Shown here in pieces: positions 6,560-14,600 of a stretch of DNA of 28,023 bases. The position numbers were made by a program, and so were the translations under genes. Within the stretch, counting starts at the first letter, position 1. Every line of letters starts with the position of its first letter. The stretch is from Acidimicrobiia bacterium (lineage in GTDB: Bacteria > Actinomycetota > Acidimicrobiia > UBA5794 > JAOTWH01). The stretch spans positions 1-28,023 of the forward strand of contig JAOTWH010000007.1 in the NCBI GenBank assembly GCA_029863035.1, given 5' to 3'. A model generated the notes under the pieces. It had not been told where the DNA came from. It made no database searches and worked only from the letters and a program-made list of their open reading frames with translations.

Positions 6560-8053
6560 CTAGGAATCTGCGGCGGCCGGAACGGTACCGGTTGTCTTGG
6601 CCACCTCGGCCAGGAATTCCGCATTGGATTTCGTTGACTTCAGTCGGTCTATCAGCAGCTCCAGAGCTGCGCCTGGCTCCAAAGCCAAGAGCACCCTGCG
6701 CAACTTCCAGACCTCTGTTAGCTCGGCTTTAGTAAACAGCAGTTCTTCCTTGCGTGTTCCCGATCCCTCGATGTCGATCGCCGGATAGATCCGCTTGTCG
6801 GCGAGCTTGCGATCGAGGCGCAACTCCATGTTGCCTGTGCCTTTGAACTCCTCAAAGATCACCTCGTCCATTCGGGATCCGGTCTCGATGAGTGCAGTAC
6901 CCATGATGGTGAGACTGCCACCCTCTTCGATATTGCGTGCCGCCCCGAAGAAGCGCTTGGGGGGATAGAGGGCCGTGGAATCGACGCCACCCGACAGGAT
7001 TCGGCCAGACGCCGGAGTCGCCAGGTTGTGCGCTCTGGCCAGACGGGTGATGGAGTCGAGAAGGATCACCACATCTGTTCCCGACTCCACCAGCCGCTTG
7101 GCTCGCTCGATGGCAAGCTCGGAAACCTGGGTGTGCTCCTCGGCCGGTCGGTCGAAGGTGGAGTAGATGACCTCACCCTTCACCGAGCGCTGCATGTCGG
7201 TGACCTCTTCTGGCCGCTCGTCGACCAGCACCACCATGAGGTGGCACTCTGGGTTGTTGGCCGTAACCGAGTGGGCGATCTCCTTGAGAACGGTCGTCTT
7301 GCCAGCCTTCGGCGGCGAGACGATGAGCCCACGCTGTCCTTTGCCGATCGGGGATATGAGATCCATGATGCGAGCCATGATCCCGCCCGGTTCACCCTCC
7401 ACCTCCAGCGGTAAGCGCATGTCGGGGAAGAGAGGTGTGAGGTCGGCGAACTTCTTGCGCTTACGGGCCTCCTCCGGCTTCATTCCGCTGACGGTGTTGA
7501 TGGACGTAAGAGCGGGGAACTTCTCCTGGGCCCTGGCCCCCCGAATACCACCGGCGACAATGTCACCCTTGCGGAGCCCGAACTTGCGAACCTGGTTGGC
7601 CGCCACGTAGACGTCCTTGTCTCCTGGCAAGTAACCGTCAACCCGAAGGAAGCCGTAGCCCTCGGGCAGGATGTCGAGGATCCCTTCACGGTCCTCGAGC
7701 TGTACATCTTCCTCTTGGCGGTCCTTGGTCCCGCGACCGCGGCTGCGATTGCCCTGGTTGTTGCCGTAGCGATTGCTTTGGCCACGATTCCGCTGGCTGC
7801 CACCCTGGCGGTTGCCAGGGCCCGCGCCCTTGTCTCGGCCACCGGCTTCGGTGCGCTGACCGTTGTCTTTCGTGACGATCTTGGCGACGGGCTCGTCGTC
7901 GACCTTCAATTCGGACGCGTCGAAGTCCTTCGAGTCCAAAATGGCATCGATCAACTTGGCCTTCTGGAGCGTTGAATGTTCATTCACTCCAAGGTCGGCG
8001 GCCATTGACCGCAGTTTGTCGAGCTTCAGCCCTTGCAGTTTTGCTCTGCTCAT
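6560..8053 (-). CDS. rho: Transcription termination factor Rho
   Basis: Hexameric RNA-dependent ATPase that terminates untranslated transcripts. The 497 residues comprise a Rho_N helical domain (about 1-45), a low-complexity linker rich in Gly, Asn, Gln and Arg (about 64-112), the cold-shock-like primary RNA-binding domain (about 120-190, with GYGFLRV), and the ATPase core with Walker [10 protein letters not shown] (246-254), followed by the conserved [11 protein letters not shown] and [11 protein letters not shown] blocks. Actinobacterial Rho proteins commonly carry an insert in this place; here it is shorter than in mycobacteria. Downstream are rpmE and prfA; upstream is the aldolase gene, 7 bases away. 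Confidence 0.97.
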   Translation of the reverse strand: MSRAKLQGLKLDKLRSMAADLGVNEHSTLQKAKLIDAILDSKDFDASELKVDDEPVAKIVTKDNGQRTEAGGRDKGAGPGNRQGGSQRNRGQSNRYGNNQGNRSRGRGTKDRQEEDVQLEDREGILDILPEGYGFLRVDGYLPGDKDVYVAANQVRKFGLRKGDIVAGGIRGARAQEKFPALTSINTVSGMKPEEARKRKKFADLTPLFPDMRLPLEVEGEPGGIMARIMDLISPIGKGQRGLIVSPPKAGKTTVLKEIAHSVTANNPECHLMVVLVDERPEEVTDMQRSVKGEVIYSTFDRPAEEHTQVSELAIERAKRLVESGTDVVILLDSITRLARAHNLATPASGRILSGGVDSTALYPPKRFFGAARNIEEGGSLTIMGTALIETGSRMDEVIFEEFKGTGNMELRLDRKLADKRIYPAIDIEGSGTRKEELLFTKAELTEVWKLRRVLLALEPGAALELLIDRLKSTKSNAEFLAEVAKTTGTVPAAADS

Positions 8054-8060
8054 GGTTTCC

Positions 8061-8720
8061 CTATTTGTCGCGGAGGGCCTGTTGGTAGGCCTCCCAGTCC
8101 TTGTTGAATCTTTCGTTGCCGATGTCGGTCAAGGGGTGGTTGAACATCTTCTCCATCACGTCGAATGGCATCGTCGCCACGTCTGCGCCGATTCGGGCCG
8201 AGTCCACAACGTGCTGGGTGTGTCGCATGGACGCTGCCAACACCTGAGTGTCGTAGCCCTGCACCGCATAGATCTCGACGATCTCACCCAACAGGCCCAT
8301 CCCATCGTTGGCTATGTCGTCGACCCTTCCCAGGAAGGGAGAAACGTAGGTGGCACCTATGGAAGCTGCCAGGATCGCCTGGGCTGGCGAGAATACAAGA
8401 GTCACGTTGATGGGCATCCCCAGGTCGGTGAGCCGTGCGCCTGCGGTGATGCCCGCCTTGGTCAGCGGGACCTTGATGATCACGTTGTCGGCGATCTCCC
8501 GCAGGGCTTTGCCCTGGGTAACCATTTCCTCTGGATCGGGGGACACAACTTCGGCCGAAACGGGCCCCGGCACGATGTCGGTAATGGCCTTTACCAGGTC
8601 GTGGAATTCGAGCCCTTCCTTGGCGGCAAGGGTGGGATTAGTAGTGATTCCATCGAGAATGCCCCATTCCGAGGCCGTCTTGATGTCCTCAAGATGGGCT
8701 GTGTCGAGAAACAGCTTCAC
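8061..8720 (-). CDS. Fructose-6-phosphate aldolase / TalC-type transaldolase
   Basis: A 219-residue class I aldolase of the small transaldolase subfamily. Visible are FLDTA (4-8, catalytic Asp6), TTNPT (26-30) and the Schiff-base lysine K83 in NVIIKVPLT. Members either transfer dihydroxyacetone in the pentose phosphate pathway or cleave fructose 6-phosphate; sequence alone does not separate these well, so no gene symbol is given. The start is a GTG at 8720 with GGGAGG five bases upstream. The 183 bases between it and thrC contain no recognised gene, so it may have its own promoter and feed into rho. Confidence 0.9.
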   Translation of the reverse strand: MKLFLDTAHLEDIKTASEWGILDGITTNPTLAAKEGLEFHDLVKAITDIVPGPVSAEVVSPDPEEMVTQGKALREIADNVIIKVPLTKAGITAGARLTDLGMPINVTLVFSPAQAILAASIGATYVSPFLGRVDDIANDGMGLLGEIVEIYAVQGYDTQVLAASMRHTQHVVDSARIGADVATMPFDVMEKMFNHPLTDIGNERFNKDWEAYQQALRDK

Positions 8721-8903
8721 AAAAGCCTCCCAGCTGGAAGCGGTGGGTTCACCTTCCGGGGGATCGGGGCACGCGCAGTGCCGCCGCAGCGGTCCGGATT
8801 GGTGGACAGGATGTCCAGGAAGAACTTTACCTGGCGATCTCCCAGAAGCAAAGCTTCGCGGGTTCGCTTGGGATACAACCCTGGTCGCCGACGCCCTATT
8901 CCG

Positions 8904-9938
8904 TCAGCTAGACCAGCCCAATCGGGACACAACAGCGTCGAGAGTGGGAGCCACCGGCTCCAACTCTGGGGCTACACCAAGGGCGGTATCGGGATCCTTG
9001 AGACCGTGGCCGGTGATGGTGACCACCACCGGGCCGTCCGGCAGCCGATCGCGGTTCTTCAGCAATCCGGCGACCGGCGCAGCACTGGCTGGCTCTCCGA
9101 ATACGCCGTCGCCCGCCGCTACGAACCGGTATGCCTCGAGGATCTCCTCGTCGGTGACCGCCTCGATCAGGCCTTCGGATTCATCGCGGGCGGCCTCGGC
9201 AGACTTCCACGACACCGGATTGCCGATACGGATGGCCGTGGCAACGGTGTCCGGTTCGTCCACCACTTCTCCATGCACGATGGGCGCCGCACCCGCGGCC
9301 TGAAAGCCCCACATCTGGGGAGCGTGGCCGGCGGCTCGGTAGCCCATCCAATAAGCAGTGATGTTGCCGGCGTTGCCGACGGGCAGAGCGTGGACCGCAG
9401 GCGGACCCTCCAGCGCCTCGGCCACCTCCCAGGCGGCGGTCTGTTGGCCCTCGATGCGGAACGGGTTCACCGAGTTCACCAAAGCCACGTCGTGCGATGA
9501 TGAAAGCTCCATCACCACCGCCAACGCGTCGTCGAAGTTCCCGTCGACAGGCACGATGGCGGCCCCGTGCATGAGGGCCTGGCTCAGCTTGCCGCGGGCC
9601 ACCTTGCCCGCCGGAAGGACAACGATGCAATCCAGCCCGCCTCTCGCTGCGTAGGCAGCCGCCGAGGCCGATGTATTGCCGGTCGAGGCGCAAGCCACCG
9701 CCCGCGCACCGCTCTCCTTCGCCTTGGAGACCGCAAGCGTCATGCCTCGGTCCTTGAACGATCCCGTCGGGTTTAGGCCTTCGAACTTGAGGTAGGTGTC
9801 GCGCCCCAGTTCGCCGCTCAGAACTGGGGCCGGAACCAGCGGCGTGTTCCCCTCGAGCAGAGTCACCACGGGGGTTGAGTCGGACACGCTGAGCCGGTCG
9901 CGATAGGCGTCGATCACTCCGGGCCAGGGACGATTCAC
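8904..9938 (-). CDS. thrC: Threonine synthase
   Basis: PLP enzyme converting O-phosphohomoserine to threonine. The 344-residue protein is the short class typical of actinobacteria. PLP lysine K62 is in GSFKDRGM, with [16 protein letters not shown] (about 83-98) as the serine/asparagine substrate-phosphate loop and [10 protein letters not shown] (about 188-197) as the PLP phosphate cradle. The GTG start at 9938 overlaps the hom TGA (GTGA), so the two are coupled. A homoserine kinase gene (thrB), the usual next gene, does not follow. Confidence 0.95.
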   Translation of the reverse strand: MNRPWPGVIDAYRDRLSVSDSTPVVTLLEGNTPLVPAPVLSGELGRDTYLKFEGLNPTGSFKDRGMTLAVSKAKESGARAVACASTGNTSASAAAYAARGGLDCIVVLPAGKVARGKLSQALMHGAAIVPVDGNFDDALAVVMELSSSHDVALVNSVNPFRIEGQQTAAWEVAEALEGPPAVHALPVGNAGNITAYWMGYRAAGHAPQMWGFQAAGAAPIVHGEVVDEPDTVATAIRIGNPVSWKSAEAARDESEGLIEAVTDEEILEAYRFVAAGDGVFGEPASAAPVAGLLKNRDRLPDGPVVVTITGHGLKDPDTALGVAPELEPVAPTLDAVVSRLGWSS

Positions 9939-11221
9939 ACCTCGTCGCTCTCTACTCGGATGATCGATTGCACTCGGCGAACCACGTCGAACCCCTCCAA
10001 CGACTCGACAGCCTTGCGCTGCTTGGCCTCGGCGGCGGAGTGAGTAACGACCAACAGGGTTGCCTCGTCACCCTGGCCCTCCTGCCATACCGATTTGATG
10101 CTCACCTCGGCAGTGCCGAAGGCGCTGGCTATCTGAGCTAGTACCCCAGGCTCGTCCGCCACATCGAGGCGGATGTACCACTTGGTGGCGACCTCACCGA
10201 AGTCCAGCACATCACCCGGTGCCAGTCGCACTCTCGGGGAAACTTGGGCTCCGGCCAAGATCTCGCGTGCGGCATCGATTACGTCTCCCAAGACCGCAGT
10301 GGCGGTTGGCTCCCCCCCTGCTCCAGGACCGGCGAAAAGCAACTCTCCAACCGAGGGACCCTCGATGAAGATGGCGTTGGTGGCGCCTCGGATGGCTGCC
10401 AACGGGTGATCGATGCGCACCATCGCCGGATGGACTCGAACGCTGATGCCCGCCTCCGTTCTTTGCCCAACTGCCAGCAGCTTCACCACGTAGCCAAGGT
10501 CTTCCGCGAAATCGATATCGACCTGTGTTATGCGCTCGATCCCTTCCCGGTAAACAGAGCTGACCGGGATCCAGGTCCCAAAGGCGAGGCTGGCCAAGAT
10601 GCAGGCCTTGGAGGCGGCGTCCGCTCCGGACACGTCGGCGCTTGGGTCGGGCTCGGCGAAACCCATCTGCTGGGCCTCGGCCAGGGCCTCTTCGTACGAC
10701 TGCCCAGCGTCGGCCATCCTGCTCAAGATGAAGTTGGTTGTCCCGTTAACAATGCCGAGCACTCGGTTGATGGGTTCACCAGCCAGCGTCTCCGACAGCG
10801 GTCTGATGATGGGTATGCCGCCCCCCACCGCAGCCTCGAAAAGAAGTGGGACGCCGGCCTGTTCGGCGGCGGCGATCAGCTCGGGGCCTTTTGAGGCCAC
10901 CAACTCCTTGTTGGCAGTAACCACGGGCTTGCCGGCGCGCAGCGCGCCGAGCACCATCTCGCCTGCGGGGTCGGTACCACCCATCACCTCCACCACGAGC
11001 TGAACGTCGGGGTGGGACACGACTTCGTTCAAGTCGGTGGTGAGCAGGCCTTCGGGGATCTCGACGTCTCTTTGCTTGGCGGCGTCGCGCACGCCGATCT
11101 TGTGGATGGTCAGCGAGAGGCCGGTTTTCGCTTCGAGAGCATCATGGTCGTTGATGAGCCGCTTGATAACCGGCCCACCGACCGTGCCCGCTCCCAAGAT
11201 GCCTATACCTACTTCGCTCAT
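9935..11221 (-). CDS. hom: Homoserine dehydrogenase with C-terminal ACT domain
   Basis: Reduces aspartate semialdehyde to homoserine for threonine and methionine synthesis. The 428 residues contain the NAD(P)-binding motif GAGTVG (10-15), the VMGG.DPA and TANKEL blocks (about 79-107), the substrate domain with [10 protein letters not shown] and NGTTNFIL (about 130-168), and an ACT domain from about residue 347, which in this family gives threonine feedback inhibition. It is monofunctional (no aspartokinase part). The 22 bases before the ATG are pyrimidine-rich with no Shine-Dalgarno, and a heptamer array lies between it and argS. It is coupled to thrC by a 4-base overlap. Confidence 0.96.
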   Translation of the reverse strand: MSEVGIGILGAGTVGGPVIKRLINDHDALEAKTGLSLTIHKIGVRDAAKQRDVEIPEGLLTTDLNEVVSHPDVQLVVEVMGGTDPAGEMVLGALRAGKPVVTANKELVASKGPELIAAAEQAGVPLLFEAAVGGGIPIIRPLSETLAGEPINRVLGIVNGTTNFILSRMADAGQSYEEALAEAQQMGFAEPDPSADVSGADAASKACILASLAFGTWIPVSSVYREGIERITQVDIDFAEDLGYVVKLLAVGQRTEAGISVRVHPAMVRIDHPLAAIRGATNAIFIEGPSVGELLFAGPGAGGEPTATAVLGDVIDAAREILAGAQVSPRVRLAPGDVLDFGEVATKWYIRLDVADEPGVLAQIASAFGTAEVSIKSVWQEGQGDEATLLVVTHSAAEAKQRKAVESLEGFDVVRRVQSIIRVESDEV

Positions 11222-11264
11222 GAGCCGGAGGGTAGGAGAGAAGCTTCCAGCTTCCCTCGAACCC

Positions 11265-11317
11265 GTTACTCGTTACTCGTTGCTCGTTCGAGGAACTAGA
11301 AACGAAAACGAGAAACG
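11265..11317. repeat. Heptanucleotide tandem array between argS and hom
   Basis: GTTACTC (11265-11271), GTTACTC (11272-11278), GTTGCTC (11279-11285), followed by single or near-copy units of the other arrays: GGAACTA (11292-11298), AGAAACG (11298-11304), a one-base-short AAAACG, and AGAAACG (11311-11317). All three unit types of the window meet here. It fills much of the 101-base gap between argS and hom. Confidence 0.75.
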
Positions 11318-11322
11318 TCCTC

Positions 11323-12978
11323 TCACATCTCGTCCGGTGCAGAGATCCCCAATATGCCGAGTACCGAGATCAAGGTGTTCTTGGCCACCTCGACCAGCCA
11401 CAGCCGGGCTCTGGTCAACTCGGGAGGAATGGCTTCACCATCCTGCTCGCCAATGATGCGGACGTCCGAATAGAACTTGTGGAATGCGCTGGCCAGCTCG
11501 TAGCCGTAGCCACACAACCGATGGGGTGCGCGACGCCGCGCCGATTCGGCAGCCTCCTCGCCCAGTCGATCGATCTGGCGCAGCAGATCCAGCTCCGAGG
11601 GATGGGTGAGCAGCTCGAAGTCGGCATCGGCGATGTCGCCACGGTCCTCGTTCTCGGCGGCGGCGAAGCGCTCCAGGCTCCGCATCCTGGCGTGGGCGTA
11701 CTGGAGGTAGTACACCGGATTCTCCATGCTCTGACGCTTGGCTTCCTCCAGGTCGAAGGTGATGGCGGTATCAGGGGAGTAAGCCAGGAGGTGGTAGCGA
11801 GCCCCGTCCGGACCCACCTCGTCCAACACCTCCCGGAAGGTGACGAACTCCCCCGCCCTGGTTGACATCTTGACGGGCTCTCCCGCTCTGGTGAGGGTGA
11901 CTAACTGGGTGACGATCACCTCGAGCTGGTCGGGGTCGTACCCGGCTGCCTCTATGCCCGCCTTCACGCGCGGGATGTAGCCATGGTGATCGGCGCCCCA
12001 GATGTTGATCAGCGTCGTGTTGCCTCGCTCGAATTTGTCCCAGTGGTAGGCGATATCGGGCATCACGTAGGTAAAGGCCCCGTCCGACTTAACCAGGACA
12101 CGATCCTTCTCATCACCGAACTCCGTCGCCCTGAACCAAGTTGCGCCTTCCTCGTCGTAGACATGCCCTCTCTCTCGCATGGCGTTGAGGGCAGCATCCA
12201 CCTCGCCCTTCTCATGGATCTGAGCTTCAGACACCCACGAATCGAATTCGATGCCTGCCAACTCGAGCGTCTGGCGAATGTCCGCCATGGCACGCTCCAC
12301 CCCCCATGCGACCGCCTCTGGCTCTGCTACATCGGGACCCTTGGCATCGAACAACTCTCGAGCCCATCCGGCCAGGTACTCGCCCTGATAACCGTCCTCG
12401 GCAACCTCTCTCTTCTCACCCGACGCCTGGGCATAGCGGGCCAAGAAGCTGGCGGCGTAGCGGTCCATCTGCCCGCCGGCGTCGTTGAAGTAGTACTCCC
12501 GAGTCACCACGAAGCCTGTGAACCGCATCAGGTTGGACAGAGCGTCGCCCAGCACTCCACCACGCAAGTGCCCGATATGGAGCGGACCGGTGGGGTTCGA
12601 CGAGACGTATTCCACCAGCACATGTTCTCCGCCGCCCACGTCAACCTGACCCCAAGAGGGATCCGAGGCAACGCGGCGACCCACGTCGTGGAGCCACGAG
12701 TCGTTAAGTCTGAAGTTGATGAACCCAGGGCCAGCGATCTCGGTGTCGGCGAGGTGCGGGACGTCGGGCAAGTATCGCAGGATGATCTCGGCAACCTCTC
12801 GCGGCGCCTTGCCAGCGTCCTTGGCGGCCGCCAGCGAGACGTTGGACGCCCAGTCGCCGTGCTCACGCTCGCGGGGCCGCTCGACCTCGATCTCTACAGC
12901 CACCGACCCGAGTTCTCCTGCTGCGGTGGCCGCGTCCAGGGCGCTCCGTATGGCGGCAACGATGGCGTCGGGGAACAT
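11323..12978 (-). CDS. argS: Arginyl-tRNA synthetase
   Basis: Class I synthetase charging tRNA-Arg. The 551-residue length is normal. An N-terminal Arg-tRNA-synthetase additional domain (about 1-100) is followed by SSNPTGPLHIGHLRGG with HIGH at 134-137, and by the KMST form of the KMSKS loop (PVKMSTRAGEFVTF, about 368-381); many ArgS proteins lack a canonical KMSKS. The C-terminal anticodon-binding domain begins near residue 430 and carries the usual RLWLVE.AKNTL.SVLGILGI end. It heads the minus-strand block. Heptamer arrays flank it on both sides, and a tRNA-Arg gene lies about 400 bases upstream. Confidence 0.97.
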   Translation of the reverse strand: MFPDAIVAAIRSALDAATAAGELGSVAVEIEVERPREREHGDWASNVSLAAAKDAGKAPREVAEIILRYLPDVPHLADTEIAGPGFINFRLNDSWLHDVGRRVASDPSWGQVDVGGGEHVLVEYVSSNPTGPLHIGHLRGGVLGDALSNLMRFTGFVVTREYYFNDAGGQMDRYAASFLARYAQASGEKREVAEDGYQGEYLAGWARELFDAKGPDVAEPEAVAWGVERAMADIRQTLELAGIEFDSWVSEAQIHEKGEVDAALNAMRERGHVYDEEGATWFRATEFGDEKDRVLVKSDGAFTYVMPDIAYHWDKFERGNTTLINIWGADHHGYIPRVKAGIEAAGYDPDQLEVIVTQLVTLTRAGEPVKMSTRAGEFVTFREVLDEVGPDGARYHLLAYSPDTAITFDLEEAKRQSMENPVYYLQYAHARMRSLERFAAAENEDRGDIADADFELLTHPSELDLLRQIDRLGEEAAESARRRAPHRLCGYGYELASAFHKFYSDVRIIGEQDGEAIPPELTRARLWLVEVAKNTLISVLGILGISAPDEM

Positions 12979-12996
12979 GGCGGAAGAGTAAGAAAT

Positions 12997-13050
12997 CAGC
13001 TGTCAGTTATCAGTTACTAGAGACGTTTCTCGTTTCTCGTTTCTCGTTTC
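12997..13050. repeat. Heptanucleotide tandem array upstream of argS
   Basis: A continuous 7-base register runs from 12997: CAGCTGT, CAGTTAT, CAGTTAC, TAGAGAC, GTTTCTC, GTTTCTC, GTTTCTC, GTTTC. The unit sequence drifts while the period stays at seven. It begins 19 bases from the argS start, so it lies where the argS promoter or 5' leader should be. Confidence 0.8.
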
Positions 13051-13054
13051 GAAT

Positions 13055-13270
13055 CCCTCCACCGCCCGAAGGGTGGGGAGGTGCCAGAGCGCCCGAAGGG
13101 CGTGGAGGCGAGGGGGAGCTGATGTGCATGACATCCGACGCGTTATGGGCCCCGAAGAGTCCGCTCCCCCATCCCCTCGGGCCTTCGGCCCGAGGTACTT
13201 CCCCCGCAAGCGGGAGAAGGGAAGAGGCGTGCCCCCGACAGGTACCAAAGAGCGTCGGCCGCAGGCCGAC
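13055..13270. repeat. Mosaic of GC-rich palindromes in the 400-base argS-tRNA gap
   Basis: Apart from the heptamer array, the gap 12979-13375 contains a run of dyads: an imperfect CCTCCACC..GGTGGGGAGG near 13057-13080; CGCCC-GAA-GGGCG at 13090-13102; GATGT-GCATG-ACATC at 13121-13135; CCTCGGGCC-TTC-GGCCCGAGG at 13175-13195; CCCGC-AA-GCGGG at 13203-13214; GTCGGCC-GCA-GGCCGAC at 13254-13270. The CCCGC..GCGGGAG core is shared with 3069-3090. Both strands translate as open Pro/Arg/Gly-rich frames, which I take as spurious. None of the hairpins is followed by a T-run. Confidence 0.65.
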
Positions 13271-13375
13271 TCGATGGCGGGGCCGTCGAACTCGAACAGA
13301 GCTCGAAAGGCTCAGCTCGCGGGTCAAGGCGGGCAAATGCTCGCCGGGTAACTGTCAAGCACGGAGTTCCCTTCG

Positions 13376-13448
13376 TGCCCCCGGCAGGATTCGAACCTGC
13401 GCACCCGGCTCCGGAGGCCGGTGCTCTAATCCCCTGAGCTACGAGGGC
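13376..13448 (-). tRNA. tRNA-Arg(CCG)
   Basis: The minus strand folds into a full 73-base cloverleaf: acceptor GCCCTCG/CGGGGGC with one T-G pair, D arm GCTC...GAGC, anticodon stem CCGGC/GCCGG with loop CTCCGGA (anticodon CCG, reading CGG arginine codons), 4-base variable loop, T arm GCAGG-TTCGAAT-CCTGC, and discriminator A. CCA is not encoded. It lies between the argS repeat region and ku. Confidence 0.97.
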
Positions 13449-13577
13449 GGGACGGAGATGGTACCGCTTCTGTTTTGCGCACCCGGACGGCAGGTTCGTC
13501 GGCAATGGCTTGCCATGGTGCCGACTAGTTCAGAACCTCTAAACTGCGTTTTTCGCGAACTCACTCAAGGACTCCAC

Positions 13578-14363
13578 ATGCCACGAGCCATATGGAAAGG
13601 TGCCATCTCTTTCGGGTTGGTCACCATCCCGGTGGGCCTTTACAGCGCCACGGACAGCAAGCGCCCCAAGTTCCGTCAGCTACGGGACTCAGACAACAGC
13701 TTCATCAAGTACAAGCGGGTCGCCGAGAGAGACGGCGAAGAGGTGCCGTTCGAAAACATCGTGAAGGGCTTCGAAGTCGACAAGGGCCGCTTTGTGATCT
13801 TCACCGATGAGGAGCTAGAGGCGATCGGCAAAGGGATAGCAGGCACCGTCGACGTTGTGCAGTTCGTTAACCAGGAGGAGATCGACCCCATTTACTACCG
13901 CCAGTCGTACTACCTCGCTCCGGAGAAGACCGGCGTCAAGGCTTACAAGATCCTGACGGAAGCCCTGCGGGAAAAGGGCATGGTGGGATTGGCACGGGTT
14001 GCCATACGCGAGCGCGAATACGCCGCAACGCTGCGCGCCGATGAAGACGTCATCATCATGGAGACCATGTTCTGGCCGGACGAGATCCGTGAACCGCAGT
14101 TCGAGGAACTCGAGGAAGAGGTCAAAGTGTCGAAGGAAGAACGCAAGATGGCAGAGATGATCATCGACAACCTCACCTCGCCCTACGACCCAACGGAATG
14201 GCAGGACGCCTCGAGGGAAGCCGTGCAGGAGATGGCCCAGGCCAAGTTGGATGGTGCCGAGGTGATCACTCCCGAGTCGCCACAGCCCACAGGCGTTGTA
14301 GACCTGATGGACGCATTGAAGGCCTCAGTCGAGGCGACGAAACAGAAGCGGGCTGTTTCTTAG
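13578..14363 (+). CDS. ku: Bacterial Ku, non-homologous end-joining protein
   Basis: Homodimeric ring protein that threads onto DNA double-strand ends and recruits the LigD-type ligase. The 261 residues start MPRAIWKGAISFGLV, the typical bacterial Ku opening, followed by VPVGLYSAT-like and YKRVAE.DGEEV segments, and the beta-barrel core. The C-terminus is short, without the lysine-rich tail of some Ku proteins. The frame is open far upstream through the tRNA, but the ATG at 13578 has AAGGA six bases before it and begins the conserved domain. It converges with the ligase gene; a possible small membrane peptide lies between them. A perfect ATGGC-TT-GCCAT dyad at 13505-13516 may be regulatory. 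Confidence 0.95.
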   Translation: MPRAIWKGAISFGLVTIPVGLYSATDSKRPKFRQLRDSDNSFIKYKRVAERDGEEVPFENIVKGFEVDKGRFVIFTDEELEAIGKGIAGTVDVVQFVNQEEIDPIYYRQSYYLAPEKTGVKAYKILTEALREKGMVGLARVAIREREYAATLRADEDVIIMETMFWPDEIREPQFEELEEEVKVSKEERKMAEMIIDNLTSPYDPTEWQDASREAVQEMAQAKLDGAEVITPESPQPTGVVDLMDALKASVEATKQKRAVS

Positions 14364-14396
14364 GGATTCGCCGCGAGGTTGGCCTGAGAGACTGGC

Positions 14397-14537
14397 CTAT
14401 GAAACCGGCAGCTGAGCAGCCTCGTCGACCTCGAAGACCTCCTGCGCCGCCAGCGCTTCGACCACCTGCACGCTGACCCACACCAGAGAGATCGTGAGGG
14501 CAATGGCCAGAGATTGAGCAACGGCGAGGAGTGTCAT
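14397..14537 (-). CDS. Candidate 46-residue single-span membrane peptide
   Basis: In the 237-base gap between ku and the ligase, an ATG at 14537 opens 46 codons ending TAG at 14397. Residues 3-25 are strongly hydrophobic (LLAVAQSLAIALTISLVWVS) and could form one membrane helix; the tail is acidic (EVFEVDEA). Codon third positions are mostly G or C, like the neighbours. It lacks a clear Shine-Dalgarno and no family is recognised. It would be transcribed with the ligase, 63 bases downstream of its stop codon. It may be real or a chance frame. Confidence 0.35.
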   Translation of the reverse strand: MTLLAVAQSLAIALTISLVWVSVQVVEALAAQEVFEVDEAAQLPVS

Positions 14538-14600
14538 ATTCGATGTACTTCGGCCGCAGCCGCTCGAATCTGAAGCACCACTAGAACTCTTCTGGGGTAG

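Noticed and set aside
8803..8817. TGGACA-GGA-TGTCCA dyad in the thrC-aldolase gap
   Set aside because: Arms of six bases are too short to call an operator without conservation, and no matching regulator consensus is recognised.
8717..8932. 71-codon minus-strand frame bridging thrC and the aldolase, with its stop overlapping the aldolase GTG
   Set aside because: It begins at a TTG inside thrC without a Shine-Dalgarno, is rich in Arg/Pro/Gly and matches no family. The stop overlap is the only point in favour.
7863..9500. 545-codon plus-strand open frame across rho, the aldolase and thrC
   Set aside because: It is antisense to three clearly identified enzymes and shows no domain of its own.
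11983..13020. 345-codon plus-strand frame opposite argS
   Set aside because: It is antisense to a full-length, motif-complete ArgS; long shadow frames are expected at this base composition.
13175..13195. Strong hairpin (9-bp arms, TTC loop) as a terminator
   Set aside because: No T-run follows on either strand, and no gene ends close by; it is better placed with the palindromic repeats.
13010..13505. Pro/Arg/Ser-rich open frames on both strands across the argS-tRNA gap
   Set aside because: They run through palindromic repeats and, in part, the tRNA gene; such translations are typical artefacts of GC-rich repeats.
13122..13577. 152-codon N-terminal extension of Ku
   Set aside because: It crosses the tRNA gene and repeat sequence; the ATG at 13578 has a proper Shine-Dalgarno and starts the conserved Ku domain.
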